A program made the position numbers and the translations under genes. From Paenibacillus sp. JNUCC-31 (GTDB taxonomy: Bacteria; Bacillota; Bacilli; Paenibacillales; Paenibacillaceae): a DNA stretch of 64,000 nt. The notes beneath the pieces are model-generated. The model saw only the letters and a list, made by a program, of their open reading frames with translations. It was not told the origin of the DNA and ran no database searches. This document shows positions 55,549 to 64,000 of this stretch, in pieces. The DNA is taken from NCBI RefSeq assembly GCF_014844075.1, contig NZ_CP062165.1, forward strand, positions 3,348,001 to 3,412,000. The letters run 5' to 3'. Positions within the stretch are counted from its first letter, which is position 1. The number at the start of each line of letters is the position of its first letter.

Positions 55549-57096
55549 ATGAACAACTATATGATTGGTATGGATATTGGGACGACCAGCACAAAATCTG
55601 TACTATTTACGGAACAGGGTGAAGTCGTAAGTACTTCAACTCAGGAGTATCCTTTATACACTCCTGCTCCTGATGTCGCTGAACAGGACCCGGAACAAAT
55701 CATGCAAGCCGCCACTCGCTCTGTGCGCTGCGTCATGGATCAGAGCGGCGTATCCGCGGAACAAATCATGTTCGTTTCCTGCAGCTCGGCCATGCACAGT
55801 GTCATCGCTATGAGCGAGGATGGCAACCCCCTGACCCGTTGCATTACTTGGGCTGACAACCGGAGTGCTGCCTGGTCCGAGAAACTGCAAGAGAATGGGC
55901 TTGGACATCGCATTTATTTGCGAACAGGTACACCGATTCACCCCATGTCTCCACTGACCAAATTAATGTGGCTACGCCACGACGAACCGGAACTTTTTCA
56001 ACGCACAGCCAAATTCATTTCTATTAAAGAATATCTGTTCTTTCGTTTGTTCGGTCAGTATGTGGTGGATCACTCCATCGCCTCCTGTACAGGCCTGCTC
56101 AATCTGGAACAACTGGATTGGGATGCCGAGGCCCTTGAGGTTGCAGGCATTACACCAGACCATCTGTCGAAGCTTGTTCCAACCACACATACTATAGAGG
56201 GAATGGATACGACCTGGGCTGATAAAATGGCGCTTTCCCCCTCTACTCCCTTCGTCATCGGAGCGAGTGACGGTGTATTGTCCAATCTCGGGGTAAATGC
56301 GATAGAACCCGGTGTTGTCGCAGCGACCATCGGTACCAGTGGTGCCATTCGTACGGTCGTTGACCGACCCATTACAGATCCAAAAGGTCGAACCTTCTGT
56401 TATGCTCTCACCGAAAATCTTTGGGTCATCGGCGGACCAGTGAATAATGGCGGAATGTTGTTCCGCTGGGTGCGGGACGAATTTGCTGCATCTGAAGTGG
56501 AGACAGCCAAGCGGCTCGGCATCAATTCCTACGACGTGCTCACCAAGATTGCGGAACGGGTCAGTCCCGGCTCGGAGGGACTTCTGTTCCACCCATACCT
56601 TTCGGGCGAACGCGCCCCACTGTGGAATCCGGATGCTCGTGGTTCCTTCTTTGGTTTGACCCTCCATCATCAGAAAGAACATATGATCCGTGCTGTACTG
56701 GAAGGAGTTATTTTCAACCTGTACACCGTTTTGCTCGCCATGGAGGAACAGTTTGGGCAGCCTACCTCCATTCAGGCTACCGGCGGCTTCGCTCGCTCCC
56801 CCCTCTGGCGTCAGATGATGTCGGATATTTTCAACCAGGAAGTCGTTGTACCCGAAAGTTTCGAAAGTTCATGCCTGGGAGCTGTTGTGCTTGGTCTCTA
56901 TGCTACAGGGCGAATTAAGTCGCTTCATGCCGTTTCATCCATGGTAGGTACAACGCATAAGCATACCCCTGTTAAAGAACACGCATCGATCTATCAGGAA
57001 CTGCTCCCCATCTTCATTCGCATCTCGCGGAAGTTGGAAGAAGAATATGCAGACATCGCGGAATTTCAACGCAAATGGTACGTCCATACGAAGTAA
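55549..57096 (+). CDS. gntK: Gluconokinase (FGGY family)
   Basis: Phosphorylates gluconate to 6-phosphogluconate, the entry into the pentose phosphate pathway. The 515-residue protein has the FGGY fold: GMDIGTTSTKSVLF, CITWADNRS, GASDGVLSNLG, AATIGTSGA and ATGGFARSPLW. GAAGG precedes the ATG. It ends the gnt operon, with a long symmetrical terminator 20 bp downstream. Confidence 0.95.
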   Translation: MNNYMIGMDIGTTSTKSVLFTEQGEVVSTSTQEYPLYTPAPDVAEQDPEQIMQAATRSVRCVMDQSGVSAEQIMFVSCSSAMHSVIAMSEDGNPLTRCITWADNRSAAWSEKLQENGLGHRIYLRTGTPIHPMSPLTKLMWLRHDEPELFQRTAKFISIKEYLFFRLFGQYVVDHSIASCTGLLNLEQLDWDAEALEVAGITPDHLSKLVPTTHTIEGMDTTWADKMALSPSTPFVIGASDGVLSNLGVNAIEPGVVAATIGTSGAIRTVVDRPITDPKGRTFCYALTENLWVIGGPVNNGGMLFRWVRDEFAASEVETAKRLGINSYDVLTKIAERVSPGSEGLLFHPYLSGERAPLWNPDARGSFFGLTLHHQKEHMIRAVLEGVIFNLYTVLLAMEEQFGQPTSIQATGGFARSPLWRQMMSDIFNQEVVVPESFESSCLGAVVLGLYATGRIKSLHAVSSMVGTTHKHTPVKEHASIYQELLPIFIRISRKLEEEYADIAEFQRKWYVHTK

Positions 57097-57117
57097 TTCC
57101 TTCCTCATATAACAACC

Positions 57118-57176
57118 CAAAAAGAGGTTATTCCCTTAGACCCCCATTCGGCCTTAAGGAGCAACCTCTTTTTGGT
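57118..57176. terminator. Terminator downstream of gntK
   Basis: CCAAAAAGAGGTT/AACCTCTTTTTGG with an inner CCCTTA/TTAAGG pairing forms a very long hairpin ending in a T run. The A run on the other side makes it likely bidirectional, protecting the dnaA promoter region from gnt read-through. Confidence 0.88.
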
Positions 57177-57488
57177 ATGCGTTCAAATCCATTGAAAATG
57201 GTCCTGACCACTTTAGTGTCTCCAATTTTCTCAGGCCTCTTCTACCTCTTTTACTACCAGTATTCAATATCTGCTTAGAAAATGCATTTCAAAAGACCTT
57301 CTATTCAAACAGGCCTTTCGTTAAATTGCTCTACTTTCATGTTCACTGATTAAGGTGACCTCCGTCCATTCGTCCCTTTCAGGCGTCTGATTCTGCCGTC
57401 CTTCTATATCTGTCTCTTTGATAAATGAAAATGAGGATGAAGGTCGGCCACCTGTTGAATCCCCCATACGGTCATTTCCACATCACGG

Positions 57489-57792
57489 TTATCCACAGAG
57501 AGGTTATTCACAAACAGAGAATACTTTTACACACAATTCAGCATAATCTGACGGATAACCTGTGTATAAAATAATTTGGGTTTTTGGGTCATCTTGTCGA
57601 AAGTTAAACAATTTATAAACAATATATTGTGTTGTGATTAAAAATTATACACAAGTTATTGAATTTGTGGATAAAATCACGCGATACATTGAAATGCCGG
57701 GCTTCTTTTGCTATGATTGTATTACTTTTGGATGTGAATATGTGATCTGACCCATAATATTATCAACAGCCTGTGGATAAAGTTGTGAACAA
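57489..57792. other. DnaA-box cluster B (upstream of dnaA)
   Basis: Consensus boxes: TTATCCACA at 57489-57497, and on the other strand TGTGGATAA at 57666-57674 and 57772-57780. One-mismatch boxes: TTATTCACA 57504-57512, TGTGTATAA 57561-57569, TTATACACA 57645-57653, TTATCAACA 57760-57768. Weaker: TTTTACACA 57525-57533, TGTGAATAT 57734-57742, TGTGAACAA 57784-57792. The cluster corresponds to the B. subtilis origin part before dnaA, which also autoregulates dnaA. Confidence 0.88.
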
Positions 57793-57924
57793 TTTTCCGT
57801 TGTTCATTCTTTTTTTGTTTTCGACCTGCGGGGGTTTGGGGATAAATTCAACAATATATCTCGTATTTCGACACTGCATCATGGCTTAAGCCACACTTGG
57901 AACATGTAAAAGGAGTGACAGTCT

Positions 57925-59271
57925 GTGGACAGCCATACTTCTGATTTATGGCAGCAAATTTTATCAATCATACAAAACAAACTCAGCAAACCCAGCTTTG
58001 ACACTTGGTTCAAAGCAACCAAAGCAACCAAGCTGAATGATCGTTCAATCGTCATTTCCGCGCCAACCACGTTTGCCGTCGAATGGCTGGAGAGCCGTTA
58101 CACGAAACTGGTTGGATCAACGGTATATGAACTGCTTGGCAAACAGGTCGATGTGAAATTTGTCATCGAAGAGAATAAGCCTGTTGAACCGGACCCTCAA
58201 CTGCCGGCACCAACGCCTACGGTTGTACAGGAAGAAGCGGTACTCAGCATGCTTAATCCAAAATATACGTTCGATACATTTGTCATTGGTCCGGGCAACC
58301 GTTTTGCCCACGCCGCGTCGCTGGCGGTCGCTGAAGCGCCCGCCAAAGCATACAATCCTCTGTTTCTATATGGGGGAGTAGGTCTCGGCAAAACTCACTT
58401 GATGCATGCGATCGGACATTACGTACTGGAACATGATCCGGGCAGTAAAGTCGTTTATTTGTCGTCTGAGAAATTTACGAATGAGTTCATTAACTCCATC
58501 CGTGATAACCGTGGGGAGAGTTTCCGCAACAAATATCGTAGTGTCGATATCCTGCTCATAGATGATATTCAGTTCTTAGCTGGAAAAGAATCGACACAAG
58601 AGGAATTTTTCCATACGTTTAATGCGCTGCATGAGGAACGGAAACAGATCATCATCTCCAGCGACAGACCACCGAAGGAAATTCCGACACTGGAAGAACG
58701 GCTTCGTTCCCGTTTTGAATGGGGATTAATTACGGATATTCAGCCTCCGGATCTGGAGACACGGATTGCAATTTTGCGTAAAAAAGCACGTGCGGAAAAC
58801 CTGGATATTCCGAATGAAGCGATGATGTATATCGCTAATCAGATTGACACCAATATTCGCGAACTGGAAGGGGCCCTCATTCGGGTCGTTGCTTATTCTT
58901 CGCTGACGAATCAAGATGTGACCACGCATCTGGCCGCTGAAGCATTGAAGGATATCATTCCGTCCAGCCGTCCAAAAATGATCACTATTCACGACATCCA
59001 ACAAAAGGTCGGCGAGTATTACAGCCTTAAGCTTGAAGATTTCAAAGCACGGAAACGGACCAAGGCCGTTGCCTTTCCAAGACAGATTGCCATGTATCTC
59101 TCTCGAGAACTAACAGACTTCTCTCTACCCAAGATTGGGGAGGCATTCGGAGGCCGAGATCACACGACGGTCATACATGCGCACGAAAAGATCTCACAGG
59201 CGATTAAAAACGATCAGGATCTCTATAAAGTTATCAACAACTTAACCGAAAAAATTAAGAATCCAACCTGA
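57925..59271 (+). CDS. dnaA: Chromosomal replication initiator DnaA
   Basis: DnaA binds the boxes in the origin, forms an ATP-bound filament and opens the DNA. In the 448 residues, domain I (1-85) contains [10 protein letters not shown], a linker is Pro/Glu-rich (about 86-112), the AAA+ domain has [11 protein letters not shown] and [14 protein letters not shown], and the DNA-binding domain IV ends with [20 protein letters not shown] and [15 protein letters not shown]. It starts with GTG (57925), with AAAGGAG upstream. All motifs are intact. Confidence 0.98.
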   Translation: MDSHTSDLWQQILSIIQNKLSKPSFDTWFKATKATKLNDRSIVISAPTTFAVEWLESRYTKLVGSTVYELLGKQVDVKFVIEENKPVEPDPQLPAPTPTVVQEEAVLSMLNPKYTFDTFVIGPGNRFAHAASLAVAEAPAKAYNPLFLYGGVGLGKTHLMHAIGHYVLEHDPGSKVVYLSSEKFTNEFINSIRDNRGESFRNKYRSVDILLIDDIQFLAGKESTQEEFFHTFNALHEERKQIIISSDRPPKEIPTLEERLRSRFEWGLITDIQPPDLETRIAILRKKARAENLDIPNEAMMYIANQIDTNIRELEGALIRVVAYSSLTNQDVTTHLAAEALKDIIPSSRPKMITIHDIQQKVGEYYSLKLEDFKARKRTKAVAFPRQIAMYLSRELTDFSLPKIGEAFGGRDHTTVIHAHEKISQAIKNDQDLYKVINNLTEKIKNPT

Positions 59272-59277
59272 ACAAGT

Positions 59278-59320
59278 CCCAAGCCTATGCACAACGTGTA
59301 CACATGTGGATAGGCTTGGG
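59278..59320 (+). terminator. Hairpin after dnaA containing a DnaA box
   Basis: CCCAAGCCTAT/ATAGGCTTGGG is a perfect 11-bp stem starting six bases after the dnaA stop. The downstream arm contains TGTGGATAG (59305-59313), one mismatch from a DnaA box. No T run follows, so it could be an mRNA 3-prime structure, a cruciform or both. Confidence 0.6.
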
Positions 59321-59378
59321 ATTACGGGTTTATACCCACTTATCCACATATTCAGTGCCCCTATTACTATTATTACTA
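59305..59378 (+). other. oriC unwinding region: DnaA boxes and DnaA-trios
   Basis: Boxes TGTGGATAG (59305-59313) and TTATCCACA (59340-59348, consensus) are followed by a 12-bp spacer ending in GTGCCCC and then six triplets CTA-TTA-CTA-TTA-TTA-CTA (59361-59378). Read on the opposite strand these are 3-prime-GAT/AAT-5-prime, the DnaA-trio motif described for B. subtilis. A+T-rich sequence follows. The position between dnaA and dnaN is that of the B. subtilis unwinding site. Confidence 0.85.
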
Positions 59379-59492
59379 TAAAGATCTAAAAGATATCATC
59401 TCCAAAACAGCCATTTCGAAGCTCGGCCTCCGGCCTTTTGAAAAAGTACAATTCAACACCAAACACCCAAAAAAACCGCTAGGAGTGAAACC

Positions 59493-60635
59493 ATGAAAAT
59501 CAGCATAATGAAAAACTACTTGAACGATTCCATCCAGCAAGTATCCAAAGCCATCTCTAGCCGTACAACTATTCCAATTCTGAGCGGCATCAAATTCGAC
59601 GTGAATCATCAAGGCGTGACGTTGACAGCAAGCGACACCGATATTTCCATCCAATCTTTTATTCCGCTTGAAGATGGCGATAAAAGTGTTGTTCAGGTGG
59701 AACAACCAGGTAGCGTTGTGCTTCCAGCCAAGTTTTTTGTCGAGATTATTAAGAAGCTGCCATCACAAGAAGTGCACATGGAGGTCAAAGAAAACTTCAA
59801 CACCTTTATCTCTGCTGGGGCCACTGAAATTCAGCTGGTTGGCCTAGATCCGGAAGAATTCCCTGTATTGCCAAGCATCGAAGAAAATCAAACCGTCTCC
59901 ATTCCAGGAGATTTGCTGAAAAATATGATCAAACAAACCGTGTTCTCCATCTCCACACATGAAACAACCCCGATTCTGACAGGCGTCCTTTGGAGTCTGG
60001 GGGATAATGAACTGAAATTTGTGGCAACAGATCGTCACCGGCTTGCTACTCGTTCAGCAATGCTGGATAATGCAGAGGGCATACGTTTCAACAATGTGGT
60101 GATTTCGGGTAAAACGCTGAACGAACTCAGCAAAATTGTGCCTGATCAAAATACCCTCGTGGATATCGTTGTCGCTGACAATCAGGTGTTGTTCAAAATC
60201 GATCGTGTTCTCTTTTATTCGCGTATTTTGGACGGAACTTATCCGGATACTTCTAGGATTATTCCGACTTCGTACAAAACAGAACTGGTTTTGGATACAA
60301 AAAAATTAAGCGAATCCATTGACCGGGCTTATTTGCTGTCGCGTGAAGAAAAAACAAACATTGTGCGGATGCAAACGATGGATTCCGGGTCGATCGAAAT
60401 TTCATCAAGCTCTTCCGAGCTGGGTAAAGTAAGAGAAGAAATCGAGCCTGCCGACTTTAACGGTGAACCACTGAAAATCTCGTTCAACTCCAAATATATG
60501 CTGGATGTGCTGAAAGTGGTGGAGAGTGAGCAGCTGATGATCGCTTTTACCGGTGTCATGAGCCCGATCATCCTCAAACCACTTGACGACAGTCACAGCT
60601 TGTACGTCATATTGCCTTACCGGACAACCAACTAA
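59493..60635 (+). CDS. dnaN: DNA polymerase III beta subunit (sliding clamp)
   Basis: The clamp is a ring-shaped homodimer that tethers polymerase to DNA. It has 380 residues in three repeated domains, starting MKISIMKNYLNDSIQQVSKA and ending with YVILPYRTTN. The hydrophobic binding pocket residues are expected in the last domain (PIILKPL). The ribosome-binding site AGGAGTG precedes the ATG. Confidence 0.98.
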   Translation: MKISIMKNYLNDSIQQVSKAISSRTTIPILSGIKFDVNHQGVTLTASDTDISIQSFIPLEDGDKSVVQVEQPGSVVLPAKFFVEIIKKLPSQEVHMEVKENFNTFISAGATEIQLVGLDPEEFPVLPSIEENQTVSIPGDLLKNMIKQTVFSISTHETTPILTGVLWSLGDNELKFVATDRHRLATRSAMLDNAEGIRFNNVVISGKTLNELSKIVPDQNTLVDIVVADNQVLFKIDRVLFYSRILDGTYPDTSRIIPTSYKTELVLDTKKLSESIDRAYLLSREEKTNIVRMQTMDSGSIEISSSSSELGKVREEIEPADFNGEPLKISFNSKYMLDVLKVVESEQLMIAFTGVMSPIILKPLDDSHSLYVILPYRTTN

Positions 60636-60651
60636 CGAAAGGAAGATCATA

Positions 60652-60867
60652 GTGAATCAAGTGCCGATTCGAACAGAATTTATTAAGCTTGACCAATTTT
60701 TGAAACTGGCCGATTGTATACCAACCGGAGGTATGGCCAAAGCACTGCTTCAGGATGGACTTGTACGTGTGAATAAAGAGCCTGAGGAACGCCGGGGACG
60801 CAAGTTATACCCTGGGGATATCGTTGAGGTGGACGGAGAAGGTTCGTTCGAAGTTGTTGCACAATAA
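60652..60867 (+). CDS. yaaA: S4 domain protein YaaA
   Basis: A small S4-type RNA-binding protein of 71 residues, found between dnaN and recF in Firmicutes. Core: IKLDQFLKLADCIPTGGMAK, ALLQDGLVRVNKEPEERRGR and LYPGDIVEVDG. The start is GTG at 60652 with AAAGGAAG upstream; the frame is open further into dnaN but without a site. In relatives it is linked to ribosome assembly; the exact role is uncertain. Confidence 0.93.
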   Translation: MNQVPIRTEFIKLDQFLKLADCIPTGGMAKALLQDGLVRVNKEPEERRGRKLYPGDIVEVDGEGSFEVVAQ

Positions 60868-60924
60868 GAAAACCAGTTGGATCCTGCTGCCTCCTGACGG
60901 ACGGGATAAAAGGGAGGGTACCGC

Positions 60925-62037
60925 GTGTTTGTCAACAGCATTGATCTGCAGCAATTCCGCAATTATGAACATCTGAGACTGGATTCTTTCGGTCCTGTGA
61001 ACCTGTTGATCGGGCAAAATGCCCAAGGTAAAACCAATCTTGCAGAAGCCATTTTTGTGCTCGCACTCACCAAAAGCCACCGTACTTCCCGCGACAAGGA
61101 ATTAATCCGTTTCGGAGAAGAACGTGCCAGACTTGCAGCAGAGGTCGACAAAAAGTACGGGTCGGTCAAGCTCGAGTTATCTTTGTCGCAACAAGGAAAA
61201 AAAGCAAAGATCAACGGACTGGAACAGCGCAAACTGAGTGATTTTGTCGGAGCACTTAATGTGGTGATGTTTGCACCGGAGGATCTCGAAATTGTCAAAG
61301 GTACACCGGGGGTCCGCCGCCGGTTTCTTGACATGGAGATCGGACAGGTCGCCCCAGGTTACCTGTATCATCTGCAGCAATATCAAAAAGTGCTCGTCCA
61401 GCGTAACAATTTGCTCAAGCAATTATGGGGAAAGAGTGCTTCAGCTCAGACCATGCTTGAGGTGTGGAACGAACAACTGGTGGAGCATGGTGTTAAAATC
61501 GTCAAAAAAAGGAAACAATTTATAAAGAAACTGCAAAAGTGGGCAGAAACGATCCATCAGGGGATCACCGGAGGCGGAGAAGTACTGCGCCTGGCCTATC
61601 TTCCTTCCTTCAGCGAAGCCGCTGAGGAAGATGAAGCTGTCTTAATGGACCAATTTATGATAAAATTATCACAAATGAAAGAGCAGGAGATTCGCCGAGG
61701 CACAACCCTTAGTGGGCCGCATCGGGATGACCTGTCCTTTTTCATTAACGATCGGGAAGTACAAACATATGGCTCGCAGGGGCAGCAGCGCACAACGGCG
61801 TTGTCCCTTAAACTTGCGGAAATTGAACTGATTCATGAAGAAATTGGAGAATATCCGGTCCTGCTGCTCGATGACGTATTGTCTGAACTGGACCCTTTTC
61901 GTCAGACACAGCTGATTGAAACGTTCCAGAGCAAGGTGCAAACCTTTATTACGGCTACCGGGATCGAGAGCCTGAACGTTGACAAGCTCAAAGATGCCAG
62001 TATTTATCACGTTCATGCCGGACAGGTTGAACGCTAA
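60925..62037 (+). CDS. recF: DNA replication and repair protein RecF
   Basis: RecF is an SMC-like ATPase that loads RecA at gaps in single-stranded DNA. The 370-residue protein has Walker A GQNAQGKTN, signature TYGSQGQQRT and Walker B VLLLDDVLSELD. Start GTG at 60925, with AGGGAGGG upstream. The order dnaN-yaaA-recF-remB-gyrB is that of B. subtilis. Confidence 0.97.
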   Translation: MFVNSIDLQQFRNYEHLRLDSFGPVNLLIGQNAQGKTNLAEAIFVLALTKSHRTSRDKELIRFGEERARLAAEVDKKYGSVKLELSLSQQGKKAKINGLEQRKLSDFVGALNVVMFAPEDLEIVKGTPGVRRRFLDMEIGQVAPGYLYHLQQYQKVLVQRNNLLKQLWGKSASAQTMLEVWNEQLVEHGVKIVKKRKQFIKKLQKWAETIHQGITGGGEVLRLAYLPSFSEAAEEDEAVLMDQFMIKLSQMKEQEIRRGTTLSGPHRDDLSFFINDREVQTYGSQGQQRTTALSLKLAEIELIHEEIGEYPVLLLDDVLSELDPFRQTQLIETFQSKVQTFITATGIESLNVDKLKDASIYHVHAGQVER

Positions 62038-62050
62038 GGAGTGAGGGCTT

Positions 62051-62299
62051 ATGTACATTCATCTGGGCGGTGAGAAAATCATCCGTTCTTCCGAATTGGT
62101 CGCTATTTTTGATATATCGATTGAAAAATCCTCAAAAATCTCCAAGCAGTATGTCACACATGCCGAACAGGAAAAAACAGTGGAGCATATTGGCGAAGAG
62201 GAAGCCAAGTCCATTGTCGTGACCAAAAACATTGTGTACTACTCGCCTATTTCCTCAGCAACGCTCAAGAAGCGGGCTCACATTTTTCCTGATCTCTAG
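62051..62299 (+). CDS. remB: Extracellular matrix regulator RemB (YaaB)
   Basis: An 82-residue DUF370 protein that in B. subtilis favours expression of biofilm matrix genes together with RemA. It begins MYIHLGGEKIIRSSELVAIF, with VVTKNIVYYSPISSATLKKR near the end, both typical. AAGGAGTGAGG precedes the ATG. It is 13 bp after recF and lies in the same transcript. Confidence 0.92.
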   Translation: MYIHLGGEKIIRSSELVAIFDISIEKSSKISKQYVTHAEQEKTVEHIGEEEAKSIVVTKNIVYYSPISSATLKKRAHIFPDL

Positions 62300-62350
62300 C
62301 ATCTGCGGTACGAGTTATTGTGCCTTCTGCTGCTTGTCTTTATTTAGACA

Positions 62351-62389
62351 GCATGCCGAAATCAAGGGAAGATCCCCATTTCAGCATGC
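62351..62389 (+). terminator. Hairpin between remB and gyrB
   Basis: GCATGCCGAAAT/ATTTCAGCATGC form a stem around a loop of about 15 nt. Only a weak T stretch (ATTCTTA) follows, so it may be an attenuator or a partial terminator. Confidence 0.5.
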
Positions 62390-62397
62390 ATTCTTAG

Positions 62398-64000
<1,603 letters not shown>

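Larger units (their letters stand above)
57097..57924. other. Intergenic region between gntK and dnaA, middle part of the origin
   Basis: About 830 bp. After the gntK terminator (57118-57176), 57180-57480 holds nothing I recognise. 57489-57792 is a DnaA-box cluster, and the dnaA promoter must lie within or after it. Confidence 0.65.

Overview
The window is the replication-origin region of a low-to-mid G+C, spore-forming Gram-positive bacterium of the order Bacillales, most likely a Paenibacillus or close relative. The grounds are the gene order around rnpA-rpmH / dnaA-dnaN-yaaA-recF-remB-gyrB, the five-gene wal (yyc) locus, the presence of both ParB and Noc, the sporulation-type protein YyaC, a surface protein with SLH repeats, and ribosome-binding sites close to AAGGAGG with frequent GTG and TTG starts. 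The species cannot be named from sequence alone.

Layout. From the left edge to about 52.5 kb nearly every gene is on the minus strand: rlmH and a tiny CxxH/CxxC protein; a lipoprotein; an HtrA-type protease; the wal cell-wall-stress genes (walR-walK-walH, then walI-walJ after an unusual gap); an M23 endopeptidase; a membrane protein with a long disordered segment; purA with a recognisable PurR operator; dnaC (replicative helicase)-rplI-gdpP-yybS-mazG-like; a CBS protein, an LCP protein and a DHA2 efflux pump; an SLH-anchored S9 peptidase; a DacA-like protein lacking its catalytic serine; a five-gene oligopeptide ABC importer (oppD-F-B-C-A); a CwlK-like peptidase; rpsF-ssb-rpsR; tRNA-Ser(CGA); mscS-type channel genes; a cysteine desulfurase; parA-parB; noc; mnmE-mnmG-rsmG; and rpmH, rnpA, yidC, jag.

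From 53.2 kb the coding direction switches to plus: a gluconate operon (gntR-gntP-gntK), then dnaA, dnaN, yaaA, recF, remB and a gyrB cut by the window end. The origin is in three parts: DnaA boxes beside rpmH (about 52.75-52.86 kb), DnaA boxes upstream of dnaA (57.49-57.79 kb), and a box plus six DnaA-trio triplets between dnaA and dnaN (59.30-59.38 kb). The gnt operon lies between the first two parts, where B. subtilis has only a short non-coding region. Two parS sites are visible, one inside parB and one forming the core of the terminator behind rsmG.

The most unusual structure is a repeat of about 200 bp present twice (about 1014-1208 and 6750-6944). Each copy has two inverted arms, each arm is bounded by TTCGTTAG octamers exactly 50 bp apart, and the two copies have identical internal spacing. 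The second copy separates walH from walI.
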